A DNA stretch of 64,000 nt from Morganella morganii (GCF_003996855.1 NZ_NRQY01000001.1:2004311-2068310), one strand, 5' to 3'. Shown: positions 29,215 to 39,375, counted from the first letter of the stretch. Notes: generated by a model from the letters alone, not told the origin. Made by a program: numbers and translations.

Positions 29215-30960
29215 TATTTTTACCAGCCTGATTATTAAGTGTTTCAATGACCTTCTCCGTGCGGCCGAAAAGCTGCATCCGCCCGCCGGATAACAGCAGC
29301 AGTTTGTCTGTCACAGACAGCAGCGGTTTATGGTGAGTAATAAGCACAATTGTTTTTTTCTGTGCTTTCAGGGTGTTAACAGCAGATGTCAGCGCATTGA
29401 GCCCGGCATCATCCAGGGCGGCATTGGGTTCATCCAGAATAATCAGTGCCGGTGAGCCGTACAGTGCTCTCGCCAGTGCGATCCGCTGCCGCTGACCGCC
29501 GGAAAGCCCTGTACCGTCTGCGCCGGTCAGGGTTTCATATCCCTGCGGCAGTTGCAGGATCAGCTCATGCACCTGTGCCAGCTGCGCCGCACGGATAATA
29601 TTTCCCGGATCAGCATCCGGGTCAAAACGGGCTATATTATCGGCGATCGTGCCGGGAAAAAGCGCAATTTCCTGGGGAAGATAGCCGATATATTTTCCGG
29701 ATACCGCTTTATCCTGCTGACAGAGATCTGCCCCGTCCAGCCGGACAGCACCCCGCATGGCAGGCCACAACCCGGCGAGCAGTTTTGCCAGTGCCGATTT
29801 CCCTGCCCCGGACGGGCCGATAATCCCCAGCACATCGCCCGGTGCGAGACTGAAATGCAGATTGTGTAACAGTGGTATGTCACAGGCCGGATACCCGCCT
29901 GCATCACGGAAACAGATACATTACCGGCCGGAAGCGGCAGCGCCAGTTTCTGCGGCGGCTGCGGATGAGCTGCCAGCAGTGCGGTGAGCCGCTGATATGC
30001 CAGCCTGCCCTCTTTGGCGCTTTTCCACACCCCGGTGACCTGTTCAACCGGCGACAATGCACGTCCCAGCAGAATTGACCCGGCAATCATCATGCCGGGC
30101 GAAATGGTATTATCCAGCGCCAGCCAGCCGCCCAGCCCCAGCATCAGTGATTGCAGGATCAGGCGGGTTGTTTTGGTTATTGCCATAATTTTTGCTGAAT
30201 AATCACTGGCCTGAGTCTGTTCATACAGACTGCGGCAGTGGCGGTTCAGCCAGCGCTGACACAGATGCTGCCTCATCCCCATCGCCTCTGCGGGCTCCGG
30301 ATGGGCAAAATGGCTGCTCTGCATTCCCTGTGCGGCGGCAGAAAAACGGTTTGCAGCTGTCAGCGGCGGCCCGGAAAGCCGTTCATTGAGCAGCGCGAGC
30401 ACCATCAGCACGATCGCACCGCCGCAGGCAAACAACCCGAGCCACGGATTAAACAGCGCGATCACCAGCAGATAAAGCGGGAACCAGGGCAGATCGAGAA
30501 AAGCAAAAATACCGTTACCGGTGATAAACCTGCGCAGAGTCATCAGATCGGTCAGCGCCTGCTGCGGCAGATGACCCGCCGTACTGTGCAGTTTTGCCTG
30601 AAATGCCGAATTATAGACACGCGCATTCAGTACGAGGTCAAACTGGTTACTCATACGGATCTCCAGCATATTGCGTAAATAATCCAGACCACCGGTCAGC
30701 GCCAGTAATCCGGCCATCATCAGTGTCAGCATCAGCAGCGTCATTTCATTGCCGGAGGGCAGAACGCGGTCGTACACCTGCAACATATACACAGACGGTA
30801 CCAGCATCAGCAGATTAATCAGCGCACTGAATAATGCGAGTGAGATAAACAGGGATTTGCGGGCGGCAATAAATGCCGTAATGTCATTTCTGGTTTTCCC
30901 GGAAAGCATACACAGGGACTCCGCCCGGCATACCCGCCGGGATTTAATATGATTAGTCAT
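29204..30960 (-). pseudogene. type I secretion ABC exporter (PrtD/AprD/ZapB type), single-base frameshift
   Basis: The permease half (frame ending 29632) begins M-T-N-H-I-K-S and has the N-terminal transmembrane domain with its LVPSVYMLQVYDRVLPS motif. The ATPase half is in another frame (29204-29833) with Walker A G-P-S-G-A-G-K-S-A, signature L-S-G-G-Q-R-Q-R and Walker B I-I-L-D-E-P. The two overlap near 29890-29912: the permease frame there reads P-A-G-N-V-S-V-S-V, then the frame of the linker (D-A-G-G-Y-P-A-C-D) continues one base off. One lost base restores a single ~585-residue protein of the expected domain order. It may be a real mutation or a sequencing error. If real, export of the protease should fail. 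Confidence 0.8.
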
Positions 30961-30986
30961 GAGATAAAAGAGAGGCTGTTACTCTT

Positions 30987-31328
30987 TCATAAGACGGGCA
31001 CCCTTTTCATGCCAGATTTCCGCACGGTAACGGCCGGGAGATTCAGCAGAAAAAAATAACGGGTGGTACCGTCTAACGTAACAAAAGCAATGCCGTCCGG
31101 TGCCGGACGCCAGGCTGATATCTGCGGCTGCGCTGCAAAATGCAGCTGAAATCCTTCTGCTGTTTTGTCAGGAACGGCCGTCAGCGTGACTGACTGTATC
31201 TGCCCGTCTTCCGTGAACTGCCAGTTGCCCTGAAGATCCTCAGCGGCGGGAATTCTCTGGCTGGCTGCCGTGCTCTGTCCTGATAACAGCAGCGAAAACA
31301 GTAATAATGAGGATCGGCTGATTTGCAT
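30987..31328 (-). CDS. serralysin inhibitor (Inh/AprI type), with a probable homopolymer frameshift at the C-terminus
   Basis: A 113-residue protein with a signal peptide (hydrophobic stretch then S-T-A-A). It fits the small periplasmic inhibitors encoded next to serralysin proteases: the L-Q-G-N-W-Q-F and W-R-P-A-P-D-G-I-A-F motifs and the Y-F-F end of a barrel strand. The C-terminus departs from the family after a T7 run (A7 at 31050-31056 on the plus strand). With one more T the frame reads Y-F-F-S-A-E-S-P-G-R-Y-R-A-E-I-W and stops at 30979, which looks like a normal barrel end. This suggests a length change in the run. The N-terminal residues that plug the protease active site are unaffected, but stability may not be. 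Confidence 0.7.
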   Translation of the reverse strand: MQISRSSLLLFSLLLSGQSTAASQRIPAAEDLQGNWQFTEDGQIQSVTLTAVPDKTAEGFQLHFAAQPQISAWRPAPDGIAFVTLDGTTRYFFLLNLPAVTVRKSGMKRVPVL

Positions 31329-31380
31329 AGTGACTTCCTGAATGCTGCGGACGCCATACCGGCCGCGCCCGCCTTCTGTG

Positions 31381-32835
31381 TTAAACGATAAAGTCAGTGT
31401 GAATATTTACCATACCGGTGATATCCACTTTAAAATCAGGCTGACACTGATTTCCGCTGACATTAATCAGCAGTTCTGTCAGGTTCAGTCCGTCATCATA
31501 CCGCACGACCGCTTCTCCGGCCGCACCGCTGAATTCATCAGTGAAATAAATAAATTTTTTCCCGGAACTGTTCTGATTCAGCCCCTGCAAATCAATCATA
31601 TCCAGGCCGGTTGAGAAATCACGGATATGATCCGGACGGTCATACAGGGAATCCGTTACCGCCGAGAACACAAAAATATCACGCCCGGTGCCGCCCCAGA
31701 GCTGATCCTGCCCGGCACCGCCGTACAGCACATCATCTCCGCCGTTCCCCGACAGGATGTTGTCCGCATCATTGCCGATGATTACATCATTTCCGCGCCC
31801 GCCGGACGCATTTTCAATCACTACGCCGTGTGCGATTGACACATTACCGGTCAGGCCGCCGACATCCGAAAAATCACCTTCACGCAGAGAAATCATCTGA
31901 TCCTGCTTATAACGGGAGAAATTCAGAGTGTCATTACCGCCGCCATCCCAGGCAGTGAAAATAAGCTTGTCCGACGCACTTTTTGCAGAGTAATAATCAC
32001 GCCCGGTATTGGAATCAAACCCATAAACCGTGTCACCGGCACGGGTGTTATAATTTGCACCGTACAGTTTCTGAATCGCGGTAATATCATCCAGCAGCGG
32101 TGCAGAGGCGTAATAGCCTTTGTGATCTGCGCCGGTGATTTTCTCACTCCAGTAACTCATCACACTGTACTGCCGGGTATCCTCTGCATAATCCGCATTT
32201 TTATAAGAAGGTGCCCCCTGACCCACGTTATAATTGCCCGGATGATTTAATCCTAGGGTATGACCGATTTCATGGGTAAACGTCAGACGCCCGTAGTTTC
32301 CGGTCTCCGGAGTCACGTTCAGTGCTCCCGGTTCTGAGCTGTACCAGGACTGGCCGGAAACATCAAAACCCCGGGAATCGGTGAATGGCCTGTCAAAGTA
32401 ATCTGTGGTGTGCGGCAGCCAGGCGTATGCCTGTGTGTATTTATCATTGATATATCCGAAGGTGAGATTCGTGTAGATATCCCCTCTGCCGGCATCCACT
32501 TCAGTAAATGTAATGTTTGCCACATCAGACCATGACTGTAATGACAACCGAGCCTGGTCTTTCTGATAATCGTTGAACCCCCGTAATCCCGTGTTGCCTG
32601 CCGCGTTATAATACATCCCTTCCCATGTCGGGAATGAATAGGTCACTTCCGCAGACTGTCCGGTGACACCAACACCATTCCAGCTGGTATTAGTCCGGGC
32701 AATATAATTTCCGGCTTCAAAGGCATCGTATGAGATTTTGTTATTAATCCAGCGCCCGTTACCCCGCCCCGGACTGCTTAACACCTCATCGATAAACGAC
32801 CATCCGTCTTCCCTGCCGTATGCAGCGATACTCAT
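31381..32835 (-). CDS. serralysin-family zinc metalloprotease (ZapA/AprA/PrtA type)
   Basis: A 484-residue secreted protease of the RTX/serralysin family, close to the length of P. mirabilis ZapA. The zinc motif H-E-I-G-H-T-L-G-L-N-H lies near residue 190 and the Met-turn V-M-S-Y-W near residue 223. C-terminal G-G-x-G-x-D calcium-binding repeats run through residues ~340-380 (N-G-G-D-D-V-L-Y-G-G-A-G-Q-D), followed by a terminal secretion signal region. There is no Sec signal, as expected for type I export. It is the first gene of an operon with its inhibitor and exporter, in the order protease, inhibitor, ABC, membrane fusion, TolC. The gene itself is intact. Such proteases degrade immunoglobulins and host defence proteins in Proteus. 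Confidence 0.95.
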   Translation of the reverse strand: MSIAAYGREDGWSFIDEVLSSPGRGNGRWINNKISYDAFEAGNYIARTNTSWNGVGVTGQSAEVTYSFPTWEGMYYNAAGNTGLRGFNDYQKDQARLSLQSWSDVANITFTEVDAGRGDIYTNLTFGYINDKYTQAYAWLPHTTDYFDRPFTDSRGFDVSGQSWYSSEPGALNVTPETGNYGRLTFTHEIGHTLGLNHPGNYNVGQGAPSYKNADYAEDTRQYSVMSYWSEKITGADHKGYYASAPLLDDITAIQKLYGANYNTRAGDTVYGFDSNTGRDYYSAKSASDKLIFTAWDGGGNDTLNFSRYKQDQMISLREGDFSDVGGLTGNVSIAHGVVIENASGGRGNDVIIGNDADNILSGNGGDDVLYGGAGQDQLWGGTGRDIFVFSAVTDSLYDRPDHIRDFSTGLDMIDLQGLNQNSSGKKFIYFTDEFSGAAGEAVVRYDDGLNLTELLINVSGNQCQPDFKVDITGMVNIHTDFIV

Positions 32836-33083
32836 AAAAATATCTCCGAGTGTAATAATGAAACAGAATGAAATTTATCCTTAAACATCAACATATCGCT
32901 GGTTTTTACCAGCCCGCACACGATAAACACATTAATTTAATTAATCTATGTGATAAGGAATAAACTCATACTAATTCTGTGATTTGGCTTTGGTGCCGGC
33001 GGTAACGGGAGAAGGTCTGTATTAATCAGGGATAAACCGAGGAAAAATAATTACATAGCGCAAGAAAATAATAAGGACAGATA
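32836..33083. other. protease operon promoter region
   Basis: About 250 AT-rich bases upstream of the metalloprotease gene. A promoter must lie here for the minus-strand operon. I see no recognisable operator. Confidence 0.4.
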
Positions 33084-33112
33084 CAAAAAGCCCGGCAACA
33101 ATGTGCCGGGCT
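33084..33112 (-). terminator. terminator of yadGH
   Basis: Perfect 9-bp stem AGCCCGGCA / TGCCGGGCT with a 5-base loop, followed on the minus strand by a T tract, 20 bases past the yadH stop. Confidence 0.88.
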
Positions 33113-33130
33113 GATAATCAGAAAGCCGGG

Positions 33131-33901
33131 TCAGGTTCTCAGACCGCGTCCTTTTTCAATCAGACGCCAGGTCAGCAGATAGAACACCGCAATAAACAGG
33201 CTCAGTACCCCCAGCGTGGTAAGCAAAGAGACATCACTGATTCCGAGGAAACCATAACGGAAACCGCTTATCATATAGACAATCGGGTTCAGTTTGGACA
33301 CCCCCTGCCAGAATACCGGTAACAGTGTCAGCGAGTAAAACACCCCGCCCAGATAGGTCAGCGGCGTCAGGACGAACGTCGGGATAATACTGATATCATC
33401 GAAGCTTTTCGCAAACAGCGCGTTAAGCAGCCCTGCCAGTGAAAATAAAACGGATGTCATCAGCAGTGTTGTGATGATCATAAACCAGGAGTGGATCTGC
33501 AACGGCACAAAGAACAGAGACACCAGGGTGACCAGAATCCCGACCAGCACACCGCGCGCCACACCACCGCCGACAAATCCGGCAATAATCACGTGAGTCG
33601 GCACCGGTGCCACCAGCAGTTCCTCAATGCTTTTCTGGAATTTTGCCCCGAAAAATGATGAGGATACATTAGCATAGGAGTTAGTAATCACTGACATCAT
33701 AATCAGGCCGGGCACGATAAACTGCATATAGCCGACTCCGCCCATTTCACCAATCCGGTTACCGATAAGATTACCGAAAATAATAAAATAGAGTGACATG
33801 GTGATCACCGGCGGGATCAGCGTCTGAACCCAAATCCGCATAAAACGGGTGATTTCTTTGCGCCAGATTGTTTTCAGCGCCACCCAGTACAGCGACATCA
33901 T
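33131..33901 (-). CDS. yadH: ABC transporter permease YadH
   Basis: A 256-residue ABC-2 type permease with six hydrophobic helices and the N-terminal M-Y-W-V-A-L-K-T-I-W-R-K-E cytoplasmic start typical of YadH. Pairs with the ATPase YadG, whose gene overlaps its start by four bases. The substrate is unknown. Gene order yadG-yadH beside can is as in E. coli. Confidence 0.92.
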   Translation of the reverse strand: MMSLYWVALKTIWRKEITRFMRIWVQTLIPPVITMSLYFIIFGNLIGNRIGEMGGVGYMQFIVPGLIMMSVITNSYANVSSSFFGAKFQKSIEELLVAPVPTHVIIAGFVGGGVARGVLVGILVTLVSLFFVPLQIHSWFMIITTLLMTSVLFSLAGLLNALFAKSFDDISIIPTFVLTPLTYLGGVFYSLTLLPVFWQGVSKLNPIVYMISGFRYGFLGISDVSLLTTLGVLSLFIAVFYLLTWRLIEKGRGLRT

Positions 33902-34824
33902 TTCGAAGCCTCCAAATCATGATTCACCAGATGCACAAATAATTCCTCCAGCCGGTTCGCTTTGTTGCGCATACTTAACACATCAATACCCTGCGCATTC
34001 AGCTGGGCAAAAACGCCGTTCAGCCCCTGTTCACGGCGGACATCCACCTCCAGCGTTGAGGTATCGGTCAGCCGGAATGTGTAGCCCTCAAGCTGCGGCA
34101 ACGGGTTTTTAGAACCCAGATCGAGGATAAACGTTTCCGATTCCAGTTTACCGAGCAATTCTTTCATACTGGTGTTTTCCACCAGTTCACCGTGCTGGAT
34201 AATCCCGATATTGCGGCACAGCATTTCTGCTTCCTCGAGATAGTGCGTGGTGAGAATAATCGTGGTGCCCTGCGCATTCAGGCTTTTGAGGAAGCCCCAC
34301 ATCGAGCGGCGCAGTTCGATATCCACCCCGGCCGTCGGTTCGTCCAGGATCAGTAGTTTCGGCTGATGCATCAGAGCACGGGCAATCATCAGACGGCGCT
34401 TCATCCCGCCGGACAGACGCATCGCGCGCTCATCACGTTTCTCCCACAAATCCAGCTGCGTCAGATACGTTTTCGCCCGCTCCTGCGCCAGTTTGTGCGG
34501 CACCCCGTAATAACCGGCCTGCTGTAAAACAATCTGCAATACGGTCTCAAACGGGTTAAAGTTAAACTCCTGCGGCACCAGGCCGAGCTGACGTTTGGCC
34601 AGAACCAGGTCGGTATCAATGTCATAACCGAACACGGACACTTTCCCGCCGGTTTTATTCACCAGCGAACTGATGATCCCGATGGTGGTGGATTTTCCCG
34701 CGCCGTTCGGACCCAGCAGGGCGTAAAAATCGCCGGCACTGACTTTCAGGTCGATTCCCCGTAAAGCCTGCACGCCTCCCGCATACTGCTTGGTTAATTG
34801 TGATATTTCCAGTGCATAGGTCAT
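33898..34824 (-). CDS. yadG: ABC transporter ATP-binding protein YadG
   Basis: A 308-residue ABC ATPase. Walker A G-P-N-G-A-G-K-S-T near residue 39, the signature M-R-L-S-G-G-M-K-R-R, Walker B L-L-I-L-D-E-P and the switch His (L-T-T-H-Y) are all present. Forms an exporter with YadH. Divergent from can. Confidence 0.94.
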   Translation of the reverse strand: MTYALEISQLTKQYAGGVQALRGIDLKVSAGDFYALLGPNGAGKSTTIGIISSLVNKTGGKVSVFGYDIDTDLVLAKRQLGLVPQEFNFNPFETVLQIVLQQAGYYGVPHKLAQERAKTYLTQLDLWEKRDERAMRLSGGMKRRLMIARALMHQPKLLILDEPTAGVDIELRRSMWGFLKSLNAQGTTIILTTHYLEEAEMLCRNIGIIQHGELVENTSMKELLGKLESETFILDLGSKNPLPQLEGYTFRLTDTSTLEVDVRREQGLNGVFAQLNAQGIDVLSMRNKANRLEELFVHLVNHDLEASK

Positions 34825-35008
34825 AACAGAAAAATACCTTTTTAATTTAGAAATTTGGGTGCAATATAAGCCGCAATAATACCTGCGAACCGAAATCGGT
34901 TCTTGACAATTCGTCTTCTTTACTGAAATTATTTAATAACAATTTATTAAAATTTAAATTTTTTATACAAGAGATTCTAGAGAAAGGATCTGCAACAGGC
35001 TATCCGTC

Positions 35009-35668
35009 ATGATGAAAAAAATCGAAGAACTGTTTGCTCATAACAAACAGTGGTCCGAATCTGTAAATGAAAAAGATCCGGAGTTTTTCAAAGAGTTAGC
35101 ACAGGCTCAAAAGCCGCGTTTTCTCTGGATCGGCTGCTCTGACAGCCGTGTTCCTGCCGAAAAACTGATCGACGCCGCACCGGGCGATCTGTTTGTGCAC
35201 CGTAATGTGGCCAACCTTGTCATCCATACCGACCTGAACTGCCTGTCAGTTATCCAGTATGCCGTGGATGTGCTCCAGGTTGAACATATTATCGTCTGCG
35301 GTCACTACAACTGCGGTGGTATCCAGGCGGCAATTGAAGGCACCGAGCTGGGGCTTATCAATAACTGGTTACTGCATATCCGCGATATCTGGTATCAGCA
35401 CAGCTCCCTGCTGGGCGAACTCGCACCGCAGGATCGCATCAACCGTCTGTGTGAACTGAACGTGGTGGAGCAGGTCTATAACCTGGGTCACTCAACTATT
35501 ATGCAGGCAGCGTGGAAACGCGGCCAGCGTGTAATGATCCACGGCTGGATCTACGGGATTAACAACGGCCTGCTGCATGATCTGGATATCAGCTCTGACA
35601 GCCGCGAGAAAATGGAACTGGTCTACCGCCAGGCGGTCGCCAAACTCTCAAATATGTCGTCGTCCTGA
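35009..35668 (+). CDS. can: beta-class carbonic anhydrase
   Basis: A 219-residue enzyme that interconverts CO2 and bicarbonate in the cytoplasm. The zinc ligands and active-site pair are visible: C-S-D-S-R (Cys, Asp, Arg near residues 43-47) and H-Y-N-C-G (His and Cys near residues 99-102). It may start at 35009 or at the adjacent in-frame ATG at 35012, which matches the E. coli start better. Its location next to yadG and hpt is as in E. coli. Confidence 0.96.
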   Translation: MMKKIEELFAHNKQWSESVNEKDPEFFKELAQAQKPRFLWIGCSDSRVPAEKLIDAAPGDLFVHRNVANLVIHTDLNCLSVIQYAVDVLQVEHIIVCGHYNCGGIQAAIEGTELGLINNWLLHIRDIWYQHSSLLGELAPQDRINRLCELNVVEQVYNLGHSTIMQAAWKRGQRVMIHGWIYGINNGLLHDLDISSDSREKMELVYRQAVAKLSNMSSS

Positions 35669-35815
35669 TCTTAGCACTGAACGGTATCACCGGATACCGT
35701 TCAGTCTTACGTATCATTACCCTTTTACACGTAATATATTGCGATTCTCATTCTGATTTTATATAAGTACCTGTTCACTCCGCTTTGTTCATATTAAAGG
35801 ATTTTTATAAATACA

Positions 35816-36397
35816 ATGATAGTCAGAGAAACCGGTATTTATTTTATTAAAGAACAGATTTATTCAAAAGGCGGGTTACCTACCCTCGCAAATACAATCG
35901 GTCCCTCCGCAAAACAGATATACCGGATGGTACTTCAGCTGAAAATAGAGCAGGATGTTTTTTACGAAAATAAAAAAGTAAATCACAATGATCTCAGTAC
36001 ATGGCAGCAACTACGGGTACTGTTTGACCGTGATATTATCTCACAACGTGATAAACAAAACGGGAAAGTTATCGTCGGGTTAGAATATGCCGGATTTGAT
36101 ACTTATGTGACGCCTTTTGCGGGATTTGAAGATACTCTGCCGAAAGCACTGACAACTGACTACCTGTACAATAAGGAACTTCTGCCGGCCCCGTACATTT
36201 ACGGCAAAGACCCTATTCCGTCTGTCAGATTATATAACAATCCTCATGTGCAGTTTTTTATGGATCAGGGCGGACAGGGCATACCGACAGCACTGGGAAA
36301 ATTTGATAAAAATAACCGAAATCTTGGTATCATAAAAAATGAGGCTGATTTTACTCAGATATTAAATCTGATTAAGACTGGTTATGAGAAAAAATGA
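35816..36397 (+). CDS. hypothetical protein, first gene of an AT-rich two-gene cassette
   Basis: A 193-residue protein that I do not recognise. It has no signal peptide or membrane helix and is rich in Lys, Tyr and Asn; a stretch near residues 140-165 (N-P-H-V-Q-F-F, M-D-Q-G-G-Q-G-I-P-T) might be part of an active site, but this is a guess. The gene is clearly AT-richer than can and hpt, which flank it in E. coli without this cassette, suggesting horizontal gain. Its last codons overlap the start of a small membrane-protein gene by 14 bases, so the two are translated together. A toxin-immunity pair (soluble toxin, membrane immunity) is one possibility; no motif proves it. Confidence 0.6.
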   Translation: MIVRETGIYFIKEQIYSKGGLPTLANTIGPSAKQIYRMVLQLKIEQDVFYENKKVNHNDLSTWQQLRVLFDRDIISQRDKQNGKVIVGLEYAGFDTYVTPFAGFEDTLPKALTTDYLYNKELLPAPYIYGKDPIPSVRLYNNPHVQFFMDQGGQGIPTALGKFDKNNRNLGIIKNEADFTQILNLIKTGYEKK

Positions 36398-36821
36398 TCT
36401 TATTACTATCCTGTCATTCAGTTTAATTAATTTAATGGCGGGCTATTCTTTATCATTATTTGCAGTAAATATCTATTTTCCGGCAGATATTACCGTCATT
36501 TATACCGATATCAGTTCTATTTTTACGACAAAAGCAATTATTGCAGCAGGTTTTCTCTGTATCAGTCTGATTTCATTTTTAATTATTTTCATCAGCAGAA
36601 AAGAAATCGCTGCATTACCGGCGATATTGATGACTGTTATTAATGTAATAGTATTTATGCTGGTAACATTCTGCTACGGGAAAATTTACTTCGGTAATGA
36701 TTTTCCCGCCGAAATAACAAATATCCCTTTCTCAGTCTTTAATTATTATCAGTTACTACTGTTCACGGCGCTGATTTCCCCGGTTATCCAGTTCATCATA
36801 CTGAAACTGACAAAACCGTAA
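36384..36821 (+). CDS. small polytopic membrane protein, second gene of the cassette
   Basis: A 145-residue protein with four predicted transmembrane helices, at about residues 7-30, 47-70, 79-99 and 119-140. Loops are short, with a few charged residues (R-K-E-I). It overlaps the preceding gene by 14 bases. Proteins of this size and topology serve as immunity factors against membrane-acting toxins or as small transporters; neither is established here. Base composition is AT-rich like its partner. Confidence 0.6.
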   Translation: MRKNDLITILSFSLINLMAGYSLSLFAVNIYFPADITVIYTDISSIFTTKAIIAAGFLCISLISFLIIFISRKEIAALPAILMTVINVIVFMLVTFCYGKIYFGNDFPAEITNIPFSVFNYYQLLLFTALISPVIQFIILKLTKP

Positions 36822-36830
36822 AATGAGACA

Positions 36831-36856
36831 AAAACGGCACCCTCAGGTGCCGTTTT
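36831..36856. terminator. bidirectional terminator between the cassette and hpt
   Basis: Perfect 11-bp stem AAAACGGCACC / GGTGCCGTTTT with a CTCA loop lies between the convergent cassette and hpt, with A/T ends on both sides. Confidence 0.85.
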
Positions 36857-36876
36857 CATAGTCACATCCGGAAAAA

Positions 36877-37416
36877 TTAATCTTCCAGCAGTGTCACATG
36901 GCCGATATACGGCAGATGGCGGTAGCTCTGGGCGTAGTCGATACCGTAACCCACCACAAATTTGTCTTCAATCGCGTAGCCAACCCAGTTAACCGGAACA
37001 TCCACCTCACGGCGGGATGGTTTATCCAGCAGGGTGCAGATTGCCACGGAGTTCGGGCCGCGCAGAGACAGAATGTCACGCACACGGTGTAATGTATTGC
37101 CGGAATCAATGATATCTTCCACGATCAGCACGTCTTTGCCGCGGATATCTTCGTCCAGATCTTTGACAATTTTCACGTCACGGGTGGACGAAGTGCCGCT
37201 GCCGTAACTGGATACCGTCATAAAATCGACTTCATGAGGAACATCAATTTTACGGCACAGGTCAGCCATAAAAATAAAGGAGCCTTTCAGTAACCCGACT
37301 AAGACCAGCTCTTTGTTGCTGTGACGATAGTGTTCGGAAATTTCGCTGCCGAGATCGGCAACGCGCTGCTGAATCTCAGCTTCAGAGATCATTGTATCTA
37401 AGGTGTGTTTCTTCAT
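36877..37416 (-). CDS. hpt: hypoxanthine phosphoribosyltransferase
   Basis: A 179-residue purine-salvage enzyme that joins hypoxanthine to PRPP. The PRPP-binding motif [13 protein letters not shown] is present (near residues 96-108), as is the S-Y-G-S-G flexible loop. It matches E. coli Hpt over its length. Next to cueO and can as in E. coli. Confidence 0.97.
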   Translation of the reverse strand: MKKHTLDTMISEAEIQQRVADLGSEISEHYRHSNKELVLVGLLKGSFIFMADLCRKIDVPHEVDFMTVSSYGSGTSSTRDVKIVKDLDEDIRGKDVLIVEDIIDSGNTLHRVRDILSLRGPNSVAICTLLDKPSRREVDVPVNWVGYAIEDKFVVGYGIDYAQSYRHLPYIGHVTLLED

Positions 37417-37569
37417 GATTTTTTTGTCGTCAACGGTACGCTGTTTCAGTGGTTCGGCATTAAACGCGGTTTAATACCGGTCAGAAAGCGCGTTAGTTTA
37501 GCATACCACGGACAGATAAACAGTATCCGCGCCATGACTGACGCGGAATATAGCCGGTTAATTTTGTAT

Positions 37570-39162
37570 TCAGGCCGTGACAGTAAAGCCCGTCATCATA
37601 CCGGTATCTTCATGCTCCAGCAGGTGACAGTGCGCCATAAACGGATGTGCGTTAGTGGCCGGATGGTCAAATTTCACCAGCACTTCGCTGACATTGCCTT
37701 CAATCCGCACCATATCTTTCCAGCCCTGCCGGTGTGCCGCCGGTGCCCGTCCGCCTTCGCTGAGAATACGGAAACGGGTGCCGTGGATATGGAACGGGTG
37801 CAGCATCATGTCGCCGACACCGGAAATAATCCAGCGTTCAGCCTGACCCTGTTTCACATCAAACGCACTTTCAGTCATTGAGAACGGAATACCGTTGATA
37901 CTGTTGGCGTTCATCAGATCGACGTCACCGGAGCCGCAGTGACCGCCGCCATTATGCATACCGCGGCTCATCCCTTTCATTCCGCTCATATGTCCGCCGC
38001 CCATGCTGCCGTGCATGCCCATCTCGGCCATCGCCTGCGGGCCGTATTTGTCGGTCAGCATCATCATGCCCTGCATGTCGAGGCGCATATCCATCATCAG
38101 ACGGAATTCACGCACCGGCAGACGGGAGGTATCAATCAGGGCCGGCATGGCCGCCAGCACATCCGGCAGTTTGCCGCGTGCGGCATCGAGTGTCGGACGG
38201 ATGGACAGCACCGGCAGCGCCTCATCAAACGGTGCCAGCGTCATTCCCATCTGACGTACCGGTAAGGTGACAATATCAAAGACTTTCCCGTCTGATGTAT
38301 CCACCAGCACTTCAAAACGCTCTCCCGGCAGCATCGGCAGCTCCTGCACTTTTACCGGTTCGGCGAGCAGTCCGCCGTCACTGCCGACCACATACAGAGG
38401 ACGCCCGTCCCCGGCCGCCATCCGCAGACTGCGGGCATTACAGCCGTTGAGCAGGCGCAGACGCAGCCAGCCGCGCGGGGCCATATGCTGCGGGTAAACC
38501 GCGCCGTTGGTCAGCATCGTATCACCAAACCAGCCGACTGCCGCGGACATCACATCCAGCTGATAATCGATTTCACCATCCGCGGTCAGGCGTTTATCCT
38601 GCAATACCACCGGGATATCATCCGTGCCCCATTCTCCCGGCAGACCGGTTGAGGCGGTATTGTCATCTTCAATCAGCACCAGTCCGGCCAGCCCCATCGC
38701 GACCTGATGGCCGGTTTTGCCGTGGGTGTGCGGATGGAACCAGCAGGTGGCTTCCGGCTGATCCGGCGTGAAACTGACTGTGCGGGTGCCGCCCGGTGCG
38801 ATAATGGCCTGCGGCCCGCCATCCTGCTCACCGCTGATCTCCAGACCGTGCCAGTGAACGGTTGTTGCTTCCGGTAATTTATTAACGATATCCACCGTCA
38901 CCGGTTTACCGCGCCGCAGTTTCAGTGCCGGGCCCAGCAGGTCGCCGTTATATCCCTAGGTTTGTGTGGTTTTACCGGGAATAAACACCATCTGCCCCTG
39001 CTGAATATTCAGGGTGATTTTTTGTGCATTATCCGCCGTTAACAGCGGCGGAATCCCGAGAGCCGGACGTTCCTGTGCCGCAAAAGCAAACCGGCTCCAT
39101 GCCGGCAGCATTGTGGCAGCACCTAAGAATGCGCTATATTTCAAAAAATCGCGTCGTTGCAT
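37570..39162 (-). pseudogene. cueO: multicopper oxidase CueO, interrupted by an amber codon
   Basis: CueO oxidises periplasmic Cu(I) and protects against copper. Read through one stop the frame gives ~530 residues (E. coli 516). The Tat signal (Q-R-R-D-F-L-K), all copper-binding H-x-H motifs (T-V-H-W-H-G, F-H-P-H-T-H-G, H-P-F-H-I-H-G, H-C-H-L-L-E-H) and the Met-rich loop (M-x-[14 protein letters not shown]) are kept. At 38956-38958 the codon that is Trp (TGG) in E. coli CueO (T-W-G-Y-N-G) is TAG. This ends translation after 68 residues. The rest of the gene is clean, so the lesion looks recent or is a sequence error. The CueR-type promoter upstream is intact. Confidence 0.85.
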
Positions 39163-39227
39163 GATATGCTTCCTTTATCATCAGTGGTGATATGCTATGA
39201 CAAAATGATTGGGTTCTGTTATAGCGC

Positions 39228-39258
39228 AGGCTAAACCCTGCCCTAAGGGTAAGGTCAA
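39228..39258 (-). promoter_or_regulatory. CueR-type copper-responsive promoter of cueO
   Basis: On the minus strand TTGACC is separated by 19 bases from TAGCCT, with an interrupted dyad (ACCTTAC ... GCAGGGT) in the spacer. This is the E. coli copA/cueO MerR-family layout (TTGACC, 19-bp spacer, TAACCT). It sits 66 bases above the cueO start. Confidence 0.7.
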
Positions 39259-39375
39259 TGTATTACCTTTCCCGGAATAAGGGCTTTACACCACTTTAGT
39301 CAGCGGATGACATCCGCGACAAAACTATTAAAATCTTCACATAAACTGACAGGCGTTACCGGTAAACTACTTACT

